Shown in pieces: positions 9,353 through 18,461 of a DNA stretch of 64,000 nt; the stretch's first letter is position 1, and each line of letters starts with the position of its first letter. The translations under genes and the position numbers were made by a program. The notes under the pieces were generated by a model, which saw nothing but the letters and a program-made list of their open reading frames with translations, had not been told where the DNA came from and made no database searches. The stretch comes from an uncultured Verrucomicrobiae bacterium (GTDB lineage: Bacteria; Verrucomicrobiota; Verrucomicrobiia; Limisphaerales; AAA164-E04), in NCBI GenBank assembly GCA_951813855.1, contig OX638380.1:4122518-4186517 (forward strand), in the 5' to 3' direction.

Positions 9353-10393
9353 TCAGGATCCGGTCAAGTCCGACAGGGCCCAACCGGGACGGATGTCGGC
9401 GTCGTCGACGACCGGCCGGTGTCCCCGGTTCAGATACAGGCTGGCCAATCCGGCGACCATCGCCGCGTTGTCGGTGCACAACTCAGCCGGAGCCGAGCGG
9501 AACTGCCGTCCCTGTTCCCGGCAGAGTTGTTGAAACCGGCGGCGCAAGGCGTTGTTGCGAGCCACGCCCCCCGACAGGGTCACGGTGTCTGCTCTGGTAG
9601 CGGCGGCGGCCCGCAGTGTTTTGGCCGTCAACACTTCGACGATGGCGGTTTGCACGCTTGCGCAGATATCTCGTCTCGACTGTTCGCTCTCCAATACGTC
9701 CGGGTGTTTTTCCAAATAATATCTGACCGCGGTTTTCAGTCCGCTGAAACTGAAATTATCGCTGGAGTCATGGATCATGGGACGGGGGAACCGGTATGCT
9801 TCAGGATCGCCTTCGGTCGCCAGCCGTTCCATCTCCTGGCCACCCGGATACGGTAACCCGATCAGTTTGGCGATTTTGTCGAAGCATTCGCCGGCCGCGT
9901 CGTCCAGCGTGGCTCCCAGGATGCGGTGTTTCAATAGGCCGGTCACTTTGACTAGCAGGGTATGGCCTCCGCTGACGATCAACGAAACCGAGGGCGCGAA
10001 CCGCTCGAAGTCGGTTCGCCAAGGCTGTTCGGTAAACCAGGGGGAATAGAGGTGGGCTTCGTGATGATGCAGCCCCAGGCACGGGATATCGCGGGCGAAC
10101 GCGAACCCTTGGGCGGCTCGCCAGCCGACGAGGAGGGCCGGCGGCAAGCCCGGGCCGCGAGTGGCGGCCACGGCATTCAAATCTTCCGGAACCAACCCCG
10201 ACGTTCGCAACGCGGAATCGAGTACGGGGCCGATATTGGCAAGGTGTTCCCGGGCCGCCAGTTCAGGAACGACCCCGCCGTAATCGGCGTGGGTTTTAAT
10301 TTGGGAAGCGACTATGTTGGCGAGGATCCGGTCGTGGCGCAGCACGGCGACGCACGTTTCGTCGCAACTCGTTTCGATCGCGAGCAGGTTCAA
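9353..10393 (-). CDS. tsaD: tRNA N6-adenosine threonylcarbamoyltransferase TsaD
   Basis: A 346-residue cytoplasmic protein of the Kae1/TsaD/Qri7 family, which transfers the threonylcarbamoyl group to A37 of ANN-decoding tRNAs with TsaB and TsaE. Family signatures: 'LAIETSCDETCVAV' at the N-terminus, 'YGGVVPELAAREH', the metal-binding 'GLHHHEAHLYSP' near residue 110, 'SLIVSGGHTLLV', 'DDAAGECFDKIAKLIGLPYPGG', 'FSFSGLKTAV', 'VTLSGGVARNNALR'. Length is normal. The usual 'PGLVGALLVG' is 'PGLPPALLVGW' here, a minor variation. Its ATG overlaps the ctpA stop (ATGA at 10390-10393), so it is probably co-transcribed and translationally coupled with the protease gene upstream. Confidence 0.97.
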   Translation of the reverse strand: MNLLAIETSCDETCVAVLRHDRILANIVASQIKTHADYGGVVPELAAREHLANIGPVLDSALRTSGLVPEDLNAVAATRGPGLPPALLVGWRAAQGFAFARDIPCLGLHHHEAHLYSPWFTEQPWRTDFERFAPSVSLIVSGGHTLLVKVTGLLKHRILGATLDDAAGECFDKIAKLIGLPYPGGQEMERLATEGDPEAYRFPRPMIHDSSDNFSFSGLKTAVRYYLEKHPDVLESEQSRRDICASVQTAIVEVLTAKTLRAAAATRADTVTLSGGVARNNALRRRFQQLCREQGRQFRSAPAELCTDNAAMVAGLASLYLNRGHRPVVDDADIRPGWALSDLTGS

Positions 10394-11724
10394 TTCGACT
10401 GCGGAACCTGACGGGTTCCGGATGGTTGCCCCAAGCTGAAGTGCAGGCGAATGCCCTGCAGGATCATGCGGGCGCGATTGAGCGCGGTGTCAGGCGTGGA
10501 GCGATACTTGTTCCGGTCCGTTTCCGAAAGATCGGTAAAGCTGTCCACTCCTCCCGGAGTGCGTTGGTGGTCGAGGGCTTGTTGTTCTTCCGAAGAGATG
10601 GTGACTAGGATATCGGGAGTGATGCCGTTGTTATCGATCACTTTTTCGCTGGGGGTGTAATATTTCGCGGTAGTGAGCCGGAGCGCCGAACCGTCGGGTT
10701 GGGGAAGGATGCTTTGGACCGAACCTTTCCCGAAGGTCTTGTCGCCGACGATAATCGCCCGTTTTAGATCCTGCAGACAGCCGGCGACGATTTCCGAGGC
10801 GCTGGCGCTGTCGCGGTTCACCAGAATGGCCATGGGGACGTCGAGCAACGGGTCCTCCGCTTGCGCTCGGCGAGTCTGATGCAAAACCGGTCTTTGGCCC
10901 TGCGTGCTGACTATGATTTGCCCTTTTTCGAGGAATAATTCGGAGACTTTGACCGCTTGGTCCAACAAGCCTCCCGGATTGTCGCGCAAATCGAGAATGA
11001 GCGCTTGCATGTTCTGCGTGGCGAGCCGTTCGAGCGCCTGCCGGATAGCGTCGCTGGTTTTCTCGCCGAATTGGGTGACGCGGATATAACCGATGCCGTC
11101 TTCGTCCAACGGGTACTCTTTGCCTCCTGCGAGATCCCTGACCGTTTCGACCGTGATGATGGTTCGGGTCAGAGTGAACGTCTTGGTCTCGCCGGTGACC
11201 GGGCGGAAGATGGTCATGCGCACGTCGGTGCCGACCTTGCCTCGCATAAGTTGGACCGCGTCCTGAAACGAAATGTCTTTGGTCGGTTGGTCCATGATTC
11301 TGACGATGCGGTCTCCCGACATGACGCCGGCTTGATGGGCCGGTTTGTCGGCCATCGGGGCGATGACCGTCAGGTGATTGTCGCGGGTGCCGACCATGAT
11401 GCCGACTCCTCCGAACGCGCCTTCCGTATCCGCCAGCAGCATGGAGTATTTCTTGTCGTCCATGAATTCGCTGTGTCCGTCGAGGGAATTCAGCATGCCC
11501 CGCAAAGCGTTGCGAATCAGTCCGGAGTAGGAAAGTTTATCCCGATCGACATGGTTGTCTCTTACTTGGTCGAGTACGCGGCTGAACAACTCCATGTTAT
11601 TGTAGAGATTGTCGTCGTCGCTGCCGGCCTTGGAGTAATGGTAGATGAGGATCCCGCAAACGAGGTTCAGCGTCAGGATCACGGAGACGGAGGAAAAGAG
11701 GAGATGCCGTTTGATCGTGTTCAT
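10390..11724 (-). CDS. C-terminal processing protease, S41 family (CtpA-like)
   Basis: A 444-residue protein with one N-terminal membrane segment (residues about 8-30), placing it in the periplasm. A PDZ domain follows ('GAFGGVGIMVG', 'PAHQAGVMSGDRIVRI'). The S41 catalytic domain has 'ALILDLRDNPGGLL', the nucleophile serine in 'VNRDSASASEIVAG' and the general-base lysine in 'GKGSVQ' about 25 residues later, as in tail-specific proteases. It cleaves periplasmic proteins near their C-termini; the target here is unknown. A 206-base gap with a small hairpin separates it from ispD upstream, and its stop overlaps the tsaD start. Confidence 0.95.
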   Translation of the reverse strand: MNTIKRHLLFSSVSVILTLNLVCGILIYHYSKAGSDDDNLYNNMELFSRVLDQVRDNHVDRDKLSYSGLIRNALRGMLNSLDGHSEFMDDKKYSMLLADTEGAFGGVGIMVGTRDNHLTVIAPMADKPAHQAGVMSGDRIVRIMDQPTKDISFQDAVQLMRGKVGTDVRMTIFRPVTGETKTFTLTRTIITVETVRDLAGGKEYPLDEDGIGYIRVTQFGEKTSDAIRQALERLATQNMQALILDLRDNPGGLLDQAVKVSELFLEKGQIIVSTQGQRPVLHQTRRAQAEDPLLDVPMAILVNRDSASASEIVAGCLQDLKRAIIVGDKTFGKGSVQSILPQPDGSALRLTTAKYYTPSEKVIDNNGITPDILVTISSEEQQALDHQRTPGGVDSFTDLSETDRNKYRSTPDTALNRARMILQGIRLHFSLGQPSGTRQVPQSN

Positions 11725-11819
11725 CGGGTCGGGAAACGGTAGCCAGCGAGGCCGAGACTAGTCGGTATCGGAGCGAGGGGCAAGTTTGGCGGAGCGTTCG
11801 ATCGGCATTGGAGCCGGAA

Positions 11820-11835
11820 CGAGAACGTTTTCTCG
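11820..11835. other. Small hairpin upstream of ctpA
   Basis: A 6-bp inverted repeat, CGAGAA / TTCTCG, with loop cgtt. It sits about 95 bases upstream of the ctpA start, in the 206-base gap after ispD. It could be an operator or a weak processing site. Apart from this I see nothing in 11725-11930. Confidence 0.2.
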
Positions 11836-11930
11836 CTGAACCGGGCGTCGACCGCACGGCGGATTGGATCCGGCGGGTGGGATTTTCGGCAGGCGGCGCT
11901 TCGGCGGGACGGGCGGGAAATTTTGGCCGG

Positions 11931-12611
11931 TCAACCGCGGGTGATCAGCCATTCGACGAAGGGCAAATCCGCCGGGACCGTCACCTTCGGATTGGGACTC
12001 AGGCTTTCCACCAGAAATACCGGTTGCCCTATCAGTTCGCAGGCGCCCGCTTCGTCGGTGATTGCGGCGCCGTCGTTTCTCGCCCGCTCCATGGCGTCGA
12101 TCAGGATTTTCCGGCGGAAAGTTTGCGGCGTTTGCACCGACCAAAGATCGGATCGGTCGACGTTGCGGCGGATCCTGTGATCGTCTTCGACTCGTTTTAA
12201 CGTGTCGGTGACCGGGGTGGCGGCGACGACGGCGCCGAATCGTTCGGCCGCGTCGAAGCAGTGGCCGATAATCGATTCTGAAACGCAGGGACGAGCTCCG
12301 TCGTGGACGGCGACCAGTTCGGCGGCCTCGGCGACGGCCGAAATGCCGTTCCAGGTCGAATCCTGCCGCCGGGCTCCGCCGGGGACCAAGCGAAAGGTTT
12401 TTTTCGGCTGGATCCGCTCGGCGAGCTGACGGAATAACGCTTCGCGTTCCGGCCGCGCCACTAAAACGATTTCGTCGATTCGCGGCGAATCGTCCCAACG
12501 TTTCCAGGTGTGGGCGATGACGGGTTCTCCGCCGATTTCCAGAAACAGTTTGTCCTGCTTCGCTCCCATTCTGGTTCCTTGACCGGCGGCTACGATTATG
12601 ACGGAATTCAT
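11931..12611 (-). CDS. ispD: 2-C-methyl-D-erythritol 4-phosphate cytidylyltransferase IspD
   Basis: A 226-residue cytoplasmic enzyme that couples CTP with MEP in the non-mevalonate isoprenoid pathway. The CTP-binding loop is 'VAAGQGTRMGAKQDKLFL' with the family's conserved Arg and Lys. Also visible are 'HDGARP' in the middle, 'DTLKRV' and 'VQTPQTFR' toward the end, and 'TDEAGACE' followed by 'NPKVTVPADL'. Length is normal. No other MEP-pathway gene is next to it. It is transcribed leftward, away from eno, with about 400 bases between. Confidence 0.96.
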   Translation of the reverse strand: MNSVIIVAAGQGTRMGAKQDKLFLEIGGEPVIAHTWKRWDDSPRIDEIVLVARPEREALFRQLAERIQPKKTFRLVPGGARRQDSTWNGISAVAEAAELVAVHDGARPCVSESIIGHCFDAAERFGAVVAATPVTDTLKRVEDDHRIRRNVDRSDLWSVQTPQTFRRKILIDAMERARNDGAAITDEAGACELIGQPVFLVESLSPNPKVTVPADLPFVEWLITRG

Positions 12612-13020
12612 CGTCTTCGGTGATCGGGACTTTACCTCGGTATCGGTCGAAATCCAGTTATGGTAGATCCTTACGAGGTTCGCAACAGCTACCCGTCTAT
12701 CGTGATTGGCCTCGTATTTTGCGATCCTGCAATGCCTGGGGAATTTCGACGGCCGGATCTTCGGGAAAGACGGTAAGCCGGCCGGGAGCCGTTTCGGCTT
12801 TGCGAGCTGGGGAACTGCGCCGGTCCGGGTGAGCGCCGGCGAAATTAACCGAAATCGGCAGGCCGAGCGATTGGCCCCCTGGATCGAATCTCCGGTGGCG
12901 CTACAATAATCGGGTTATTCGGAACTTCCGGCGGCGAGCGGAGCCGCGATTCTTGCCGTCATCTTGACTCCGGTGAGTAGCTGAGTAAGATTCGCGCTCC
13001 GTTCCGAATTCGATTCCATT
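12612..13020. other. Divergent intergenic region ispD / eno
   Basis: About 410 bases between two outward-facing genes. Short open frames on the plus strand (12620-12832, 12706-12909) have no recognisable content and are probably spurious. The only supportable element is a promoter-like pair in front of eno, listed separately. Confidence 0.5.
12964..12991 (+). promoter_or_regulatory. Putative sigma-70 promoter for eno
   Basis: TTGACT at 12964-12969 and TAAGAT at 12986-12991, separated by 16 bases, ending 29 bases before the eno ATG. The -35 box matches five of six consensus bases. The spacing is slightly short and the -10 box imperfect. No Shine-Dalgarno sequence is evident before the ATG. 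Confidence 0.4.
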
Positions 13021-14298
13021 ATGAGTGAAATAGTTCAGATCAAAGCCCGGGAGATTTTAGATTCTCGCGGTAATCCCACCGTCGAAGCGGACGTGGAAAC
13101 GGAGTGGAACGTCGGCCGGGCGGCCGTTCCTTCTGGCGCCAGCACCGGAGCGCACGAAGCCATCGAACTGCGTGACGGCATGAAAGATCGTTATCTGGGC
13201 AAGGGAGTAACGCAAGCCGTGTCGCACATTGAGGATACCATCGCTCCGGCGTTGGCTGGAATGGAAGTTCAGGATCAACCGCGAATCGACCGGGCCATGA
13301 TCGAGTTGGACGGCACTCCGAATAAGTCCAAGCTGGGAGCTAACGCCGTTCTCGCCGTTTCGTTGGCGGCGGCCAAGGCCGCCGCGATGGATGCCGGACT
13401 GCCGCTGTTCCGCTACTTGGGAGGGGTCAACGCCAAGGTCTTGCCCGTGCCGATGGCGAACGTCATCAACGGAGGCGCTCACTCCGACGCTCCCATCGAT
13501 TTCCAGGAATTCATGATCGTGCCCATAAAGTTCCCTGCTTTTTCCGACGCTTTGCGGGCGATCACCGAAATATTTCACGCCCTCAAATTTGTGCTCCGGG
13601 AAAAGGGGTTGTCGACCGCGGTCGGCGACGAGGGCGGCTTCGCGCCAAACCTGAAATCTGCCGAGGAGGCGATCGAGGCCATTTTGGCGGCTGTCGCCAA
13701 AGCCGGCTATCGCGCCGCGGATCAGATTTTTCTGGCGCTGGACGTCGCGTCTTCCGAGTTCTACGACGCCGAAAGCGAACGGTATGTGTTTAAGAAAAGC
13801 ACCGGCGAACAGAAAATCGGAGCCGAATTGGTGGAGTTTTACGACCAGTTAACCAAGCGCTATCCGATTATCAGCATCGAGGACGGTTGCGACGAAAACG
13901 ACTGGGACACCTGGAAACTGTTGACCGGCAAGTTGGGCGACCGGATTCAGTTGGTGGGCGACGACCTGTTCGTGACGAATCCGGCTTTTCTGCAGCGGGG
14001 CATCGACGAAGGAGTCGGCAACTCCATTCTCGTGAAGGTCAATCAAATCGGTTCGCTGACCGAGACGCTCGACGCGATCGAATTGGCTCAAAGCAACAGC
14101 TACACCGCCGTAATCAGCCATCGCTCCGGCGAGACCGAGGACGCTACGATCGCCGATATTTCGGTAGCCACCAATGCGGGGCAGATCAAGACCGGTTCCT
14201 TGAGCCGTACCGATCGGGTCGCCAAATACAATCAACTGCTGCGGCTCGAGAAACTGCTGGGTAAAGACGCGGTTTACGGCGGCAAGTTGCGGGTTTGA
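13021..14298 (+). CDS. eno: Enolase
   Basis: A 425-residue glycolytic enzyme interconverting 2-phosphoglycerate and phosphoenolpyruvate. Signatures: 'EILDSRGNPTVEADV' and 'SGASTGAHEAIELRD' at the N-terminus, 'KLGANAVLAVSLA', 'VGDEGGFAPNL' with the acid/base glutamates, Mg ligands in 'SIEDGCDENDW' and 'VGDDLFVTN', the catalytic lysine in 'VKVNQIGS', and 'SHRSGETEDATIADI' with 'QIKTGSLSRTDR'. Length is typical and all key residues are present. Stand-alone gene with its own promoter-like sequence; convergent with the methyltransferase gene downstream. Confidence 0.98.
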   Translation: MSEIVQIKAREILDSRGNPTVEADVETEWNVGRAAVPSGASTGAHEAIELRDGMKDRYLGKGVTQAVSHIEDTIAPALAGMEVQDQPRIDRAMIELDGTPNKSKLGANAVLAVSLAAAKAAAMDAGLPLFRYLGGVNAKVLPVPMANVINGGAHSDAPIDFQEFMIVPIKFPAFSDALRAITEIFHALKFVLREKGLSTAVGDEGGFAPNLKSAEEAIEAILAAVAKAGYRAADQIFLALDVASSEFYDAESERYVFKKSTGEQKIGAELVEFYDQLTKRYPIISIEDGCDENDWDTWKLLTGKLGDRIQLVGDDLFVTNPAFLQRGIDEGVGNSILVKVNQIGSLTETLDAIELAQSNSYTAVISHRSGETEDATIADISVATNAGQIKTGSLSRTDRVAKYNQLLRLEKLLGKDAVYGGKLRV

Positions 14299-14343
14299 TC
14301 GGCTTGGCGGACGACTCGAGTTCGGCGAGCGCGCTTGATCCGA

Positions 14344-15156
14344 TCAATCCGGCCGGCGGGATGCTTCGTTTTCCGGCGGTGGTGCCGCCGCTTTCCGTTT
14401 CTCGAAAAAGATGATGTGTTGCCGGGGGAGGACGTCCAAGGTCTTGATCCAGGAGAATCCTTGCGCCTTGGCTTCCTTCTTCACTTGGGCTTCGGTCATC
14501 TTGTGCAGCGGCTTGATCGGTACTTTCGGGTCTTCCCCGCGATATTCCACGAAGACGACCTTGCCGTCCGGTTTCAAGGCTTGGTGGATTTTGGTCATCA
14601 TCTCGTGAGGAAACGAAAACTCATGATAGACGTCGACCATGAGCACCAAATCGACGGACGAGGCCGGTAATTTCGGATCCCGTTCGGTGCCCAGCACGGA
14701 ACGGAAATTCTTCAGCTGGTGTCGTTTCATGTTGGCTTCGAGAATCTCGAGCATTTCGGATTGGATTTCGACGGCGTACACCAAGCCGTCCGGCTGGATT
14801 TTGCGAGCGATTCGGCGCGTGAAATAACCGCTTCCGGCACCGATATCCGCGACCGTCATGCTCGGTTTGAGTTGGAGCGACTCGATTAGTTTCGCGGGAG
14901 CTTCCTCGACTATGCGGGACGGCCTTTCCAGCCAGTCGGCGGCCAAATGGCCCATGACGTGGGAGATTTCCCGCCCGAAATAAAATTTGCCGATGCCGTC
15001 CGGGTCGTGGTCGGCTTTGAACGTGTAGATGGGGTTGGGTTTCGCAGCGGCGGCGGGTTGTTCCTCGGAGTCCCCGAGCGTCGCGAAAGCCGCCGCTCCG
15101 GCCAGGAGACACCAACCGGCCAAGACTCTCAAGGCGGAGGATTCGAAGCATGCCAT
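14344..15156 (-). CDS. Exported class I SAM-dependent methyltransferase
   Basis: A 270-residue protein. Residues about 8-27 form a signal-like hydrophobic stretch (LRVLAGWCLLAGAAAFA), followed by a body with Rossmann methyltransferase motifs: 'VADIGAGSGYFTRRIA' (SAM-binding motif I), 'VYAVEIQSEML' (motif II acidic residue) and 'DLVLMVDVYHEF'. An 'REISHVMGHLAADWLERPSR' segment precedes motif I and is typical of a family seen in planctomycetes and verrucomicrobia. Substrate unknown. Export of a SAM enzyme is odd because SAM is cytosolic, so the leader could instead be a membrane anchor facing inward. Divergent from the sulfatase, with 131 bases between the starts. Confidence 0.8.
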   Translation of the reverse strand: MACFESSALRVLAGWCLLAGAAAFATLGDSEEQPAAAAKPNPIYTFKADHDPDGIGKFYFGREISHVMGHLAADWLERPSRIVEEAPAKLIESLQLKPSMTVADIGAGSGYFTRRIARKIQPDGLVYAVEIQSEMLEILEANMKRHQLKNFRSVLGTERDPKLPASSVDLVLMVDVYHEFSFPHEMMTKIHQALKPDGKVVFVEYRGEDPKVPIKPLHKMTEAQVKKEAKAQGFSWIKTLDVLPRQHIIFFEKRKAAAPPPENEASRRPD

Positions 15157-15287
15157 GCCTCCAGGATAATGCGGAGCCGTTCGGGAATCAACTTACTCTT
15201 GAAACTGTCCGGGTCCGCTTCGGCCGGTCGACACGATTTCGGGGAACGAACTGGGAATTTCGGTTCGCAACGATTACCCTGACCGGA

Positions 15288-16778
15288 GTGAAGCATCTGA
15301 ATCCGACGCAGTTTTCGCCGTCGCTCGCCGGAGTCCTTCGCCGGTGGCTCCTGGCCGCGGCGATCGGCTTTTGTTCGGTCTCCAAGTTTTCCGCTCAGGA
15401 ATCCGAAAGACCGAATATCTTGTTTATCATGGGCGACGATCATACCAGTCAGGCGTGGTCTTGCTACGGCGGGATTTTGGCGGAGCACGCACAGACGCTC
15501 AACATCGATCGCTTGGCGTCCCAAGGCGCCTTGCTGAGCAACGTTTTTTGCGTCAACTCGATTTGCGTTCCAAGCCGGGCGAGTATTCTGACGGGGCAGT
15601 ACAGCCATATTAATGGGGTCAAGAATCTGGGCGACGCCCTTGATTCCGCCGCCGACAACGTGGCCAAGAGGCTGCGGCAATCCGGTTATCAAACCGCGCT
15701 GGTCGGCAAGTGGCATTTGAAGAGCGAGCCTTCCGGATTCGATTATTGGAACATCATCAAACGGCAAGGTCGGTATCGGGAGCCGGTCATGTTCCGGATG
15801 AATCTGGCTCGGGGAACCGTCAAGCGAGGAGCTTTTTCCACGGACGTTTTTACCGACGAGGCCTTGGCGTGGTTGGATCGACGGGACCCCGATCGGCCTT
15901 TCTGCCTGATGCTTCATTTCAAAGCGACCCATGCGCCTTGGCAGTTTCCGCCGAGGCTCGCCTCGCTTTACCGGAACGTCGATTTGCCGGAACCGTCCGG
16001 GTTGCACGAGGGTACCGGGCCTCGTCACGGCCGCGTGCCCGGTTGGCCTTTGGAAATACTCACGGGGAGAATGACCGCCGCGGCGGACCATGGCGATGGC
16101 CGGCTCGTGCTCTCGTCGGATGACCCCAAAATCATCCGGCAGGAAACCTATCAGAAATTCGTCAAAGACTTTCTCCGGTGCGGCGCGGCGATCGACGAAA
16201 ACGTGGGGCGGGTCATGGACTACTTGATCCAGCACGATCTCGTGGACAATACCGTACTGATCTATACCTCCGACCAGGGTTATTTCCTGGGAGAGCACAA
16301 CTATTTCGATAAACGGTTCATGCTGGAGGAAAGCCTGCGCATACCTTTCGTCGTTCGGTTTCCGGGGCGCATTGCGCCGGGGACGGTGATCGACGACATG
16401 ATTCTGAACGTCGATTTCGCTCCTACCCTGTTGGATTTCGCCGGCGCGGCGATTCCCCCGGCCATGCAGGGGCGCAGTTTCCGAGCCAATTTGCAGGGAG
16501 CGACTCCTCAGGATTGGCGTACGGAAATGTACTATCGTTATTTCCAGAATAGCCAGGAACGGCCGGCTCATTACGGCATTCGAACCTTGGATCGCAAGCT
16601 GATCTATTACGACGGTTTGAACGGCGTCGCCGAAGACCGGCGGTGGGAGTTTTACGATTTGGCAACGGACCCGAAGGAGCGAATCAACCGTTACGATGCG
16701 GAAGCCAACAGCGAACAGATCCAGAATTTGAAACTGCGGCTGGCGGCGTTACAGGCCCATCTGGGGGATTTTCCGTAA
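15288..16778 (+). CDS. Exported sulfatase (Cys-type, formylglycine-dependent)
   Basis: A 496-residue sulfatase from a GTG start at 15288. The open frame runs upstream to 15150, but the GTG gives a clean signal peptide (basic start, 'WLLAAAIGFCSVSKFSA'). Domain signatures: 'PNILFIMGDDHTSQ' (metal-binding aspartates), 'NSICVPSRASILTG' with the C-x-P-S-R motif whose cysteine (residue 93) is converted to formylglycine, 'ALVGKWHL', and 'IYTSDQGYFLGEH' (metal-binding Asp). It hydrolyses sulfate esters, probably on polysaccharides, in the periplasm or outside. Activation requires a formylglycine-generating enzyme. The SUMF1-like gene at 3477-4424 lacks its cysteines and is unlikely to be that enzyme. 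Stand-alone gene. Confidence 0.9.
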   Translation: MKHLNPTQFSPSLAGVLRRWLLAAAIGFCSVSKFSAQESERPNILFIMGDDHTSQAWSCYGGILAEHAQTLNIDRLASQGALLSNVFCVNSICVPSRASILTGQYSHINGVKNLGDALDSAADNVAKRLRQSGYQTALVGKWHLKSEPSGFDYWNIIKRQGRYREPVMFRMNLARGTVKRGAFSTDVFTDEALAWLDRRDPDRPFCLMLHFKATHAPWQFPPRLASLYRNVDLPEPSGLHEGTGPRHGRVPGWPLEILTGRMTAAADHGDGRLVLSSDDPKIIRQETYQKFVKDFLRCGAAIDENVGRVMDYLIQHDLVDNTVLIYTSDQGYFLGEHNYFDKRFMLEESLRIPFVVRFPGRIAPGTVIDDMILNVDFAPTLLDFAGAAIPPAMQGRSFRANLQGATPQDWRTEMYYRYFQNSQERPAHYGIRTLDRKLIYYDGLNGVAEDRRWEFYDLATDPKERINRYDAEANSEQIQNLKLRLAALQAHLGDFP

Positions 16779-16949
16779 CTCAATAAGAGGGGATCATCTG
16801 TGAGAGGATCCAAGTCCGCCTGATCGGCGTGACTTTCGTTTGAACCGGTTTTCCGTTGTTTGGCTGAATCTATCACCGATAGCTTCGATTTTCATTCGAC
16901 ACGTTTGGACAAATTCTTGTAGAACGAAGAGAGGGAAAGGCGTTCCGCG

Positions 16950-17833
16950 AACGCATCTCGTTCTAGCGGTTTATCAGCGAGAATTCGATCGCTCAGGTTG
17001 CGGAAAAAGGGTTCGTCCGCAACGCTGGCCCGATGGCATCTGTTGCCTCAAGCGCCGCTCGGTGAATGTACCGACGGCAGCGTCTTGGAAGGCTCCAAGG
17101 CCGGTTATCAAGACCAGATGACCGCCAGATTCCTGCTGAGCCTGAGCCGCAAGGGCGTCCGTAGCATAAAACGGCGCCGCGACTTGGATATCACGCAGAA
17201 ATCGGCTTGGTTTCTCTCCCATCGACTGCGAAACAGGATGGATTATTTGTTTCTGGAGTTTTATATTCCGTTTGCGAGCCTTGGTCGAAGTGGATGAGAT
17301 CTACTTGGGCGGCAAGCGTAAGAATAGGAGCAATGCCAAGTGACAGAACTGTTGGATATGGACTGCGGCCCAGTCGGCAAGAAGACGGTCGTAAGTGCGA
17401 AAGATCACGCCATCAAGCGAGTCGCTGCCAAGGTTGTCGCGTCTACCGATTGGGAGACGCGACAACCTTCGTCAAGGAAAACGCCGATTCCGGCGCGAAG
17501 GTTGGCACGGACGATGCCGTTGCCTGCGAGTCGTTGCCGGTTGACCACGAGACTGTCGAGTGCTCGCTGAGCGAGTGCGTCACGGGCGATATTGCTAGGA
17601 ACGGCATCGAATCGTTATGGTCGATATTCAAGCGAGTCCACGAAGGAGGGTTTCAAAAATTTAGCTTGAAGTATCTGGATCGTTATGTGCAGGAGTTCGC
17701 CATGCGCTGCAATTTCCGCGAGCTGGACTCAATTGCGCCAATGCCTTCCATGCGTGGCGGCATAGAAGGCAAGCGTCTGCGCTACCAGATCCCGATCGCC
17801 AAAAAAGGCCTGTCGTCGGGAACGCGATCATGA
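16950..17833 (+). pseudogene. IS1595-family transposase remnant, multiple frameshifts
   Basis: Pieces of one IS1595-type transposase appear in the right order but in different frames. 'KGVRSIKRRRDLDITQKSAW' is in the frame of 16998. 'VEVDEIYLGGKRKNRSNAK' (DDE start) begins at 17284 in another frame and runs into TGA. 'VGKKTVVSAKDHAIKRVAAK' is in the frame of 17340, and 'NGIESLWSIFKR', 'YLDRYVQEFAMRCNFRELD' in the frame of 17207. At least three frame changes separate them, so the gene is dead. The left limit is approximate. The last codons overlap the start of the MT-A70 methylase gene, so this remnant may mark how the restriction cassette arrived. Bases 16779-16950 hold nothing recognisable. 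Confidence 0.85.
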
Positions 17834-18453
17834 ATCTGAATATCGAACTGACCAACCAACTTCAAGGGCGGGCATACGGAACCGTGTTGGCCGATCCGCC
17901 GTGGCGCTTTGCTAATCGGACCGGAAAGATGGCCCCGGAGCATCGTCGCCTTGCGCGATACGAGACGCTGGCTTTGGAAGAGATCGCGGCCCTTCCAGTG
18001 TCTGATCACGTCTGTGACTCCGCTCACTGCTATTTGTGGGTGCCGAATGCATTATTGCCTTGGGGCCTTCACGTGATGGAATCGTGGGGATTCGAGTACA
18101 AGACAAATCTCGTGTGGTTCAAAACCAGGAAGGACGGCGGGCCTGACGGTCGGGGCGTTGGTTTCTATTTTCGCAACGTCACTGAAGTAATCCTGTTCGG
18201 GGTGCGCGGTAAAGGCGCCAGGACTTTAGGGCCGGGACGCCGTCAAGTGAACTTGATCGCCAGTCGAAAGAGAGAGCATTCGCGAAAGCCCGACGAGCAG
18301 TACGATATTATCGAACGCTGCTCATGGGGGCCATATCTCGAGCTGTTTGGTCGTGGAGTCAGGGATGGCTGGACGGTGTGGGGTCATCAAGCGCAAGAGA
18401 ATTACTCTCCAGACTGGCCTACCTACGCGCATAGTTCTGTAAATTCCAGCTAG
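17830..18453 (+). CDS. MT-A70-family DNA adenine methyltransferase
   Basis: A 207-residue protein. The MT-A70 catalytic motif 'LADPPWRF' (DPPW at residues 22-25) is near the N-terminus, with 'YLWVPNALLPWGLHVMESWGF' and 'LVWFKTRKDGG' in the middle and 'RKPDEQYDIIERCS' plus 'LELFGRG' near the C-terminus, all expected in N6-adenine methylases of this group. It probably protects host DNA from the BglII-family endonuclease encoded 8 bases downstream. The ATG overlaps the end of the IS1595 remnant. Classical M.BglII is an N4-cytosine enzyme, so pairing of this endonuclease family with an adenine methylase is worth noting. A role in RNA or phage-DNA modification cannot be excluded. Confidence 0.85.
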   Translation: MNLNIELTNQLQGRAYGTVLADPPWRFANRTGKMAPEHRRLARYETLALEEIAALPVSDHVCDSAHCYLWVPNALLPWGLHVMESWGFEYKTNLVWFKTRKDGGPDGRGVGFYFRNVTEVILFGVRGKGARTLGPGRRQVNLIASRKREHSRKPDEQYDIIERCSWGPYLELFGRGVRDGWTVWGHQAQENYSPDWPTYAHSSVNSS

Positions 18454-18461
18454 CCCCCCGC

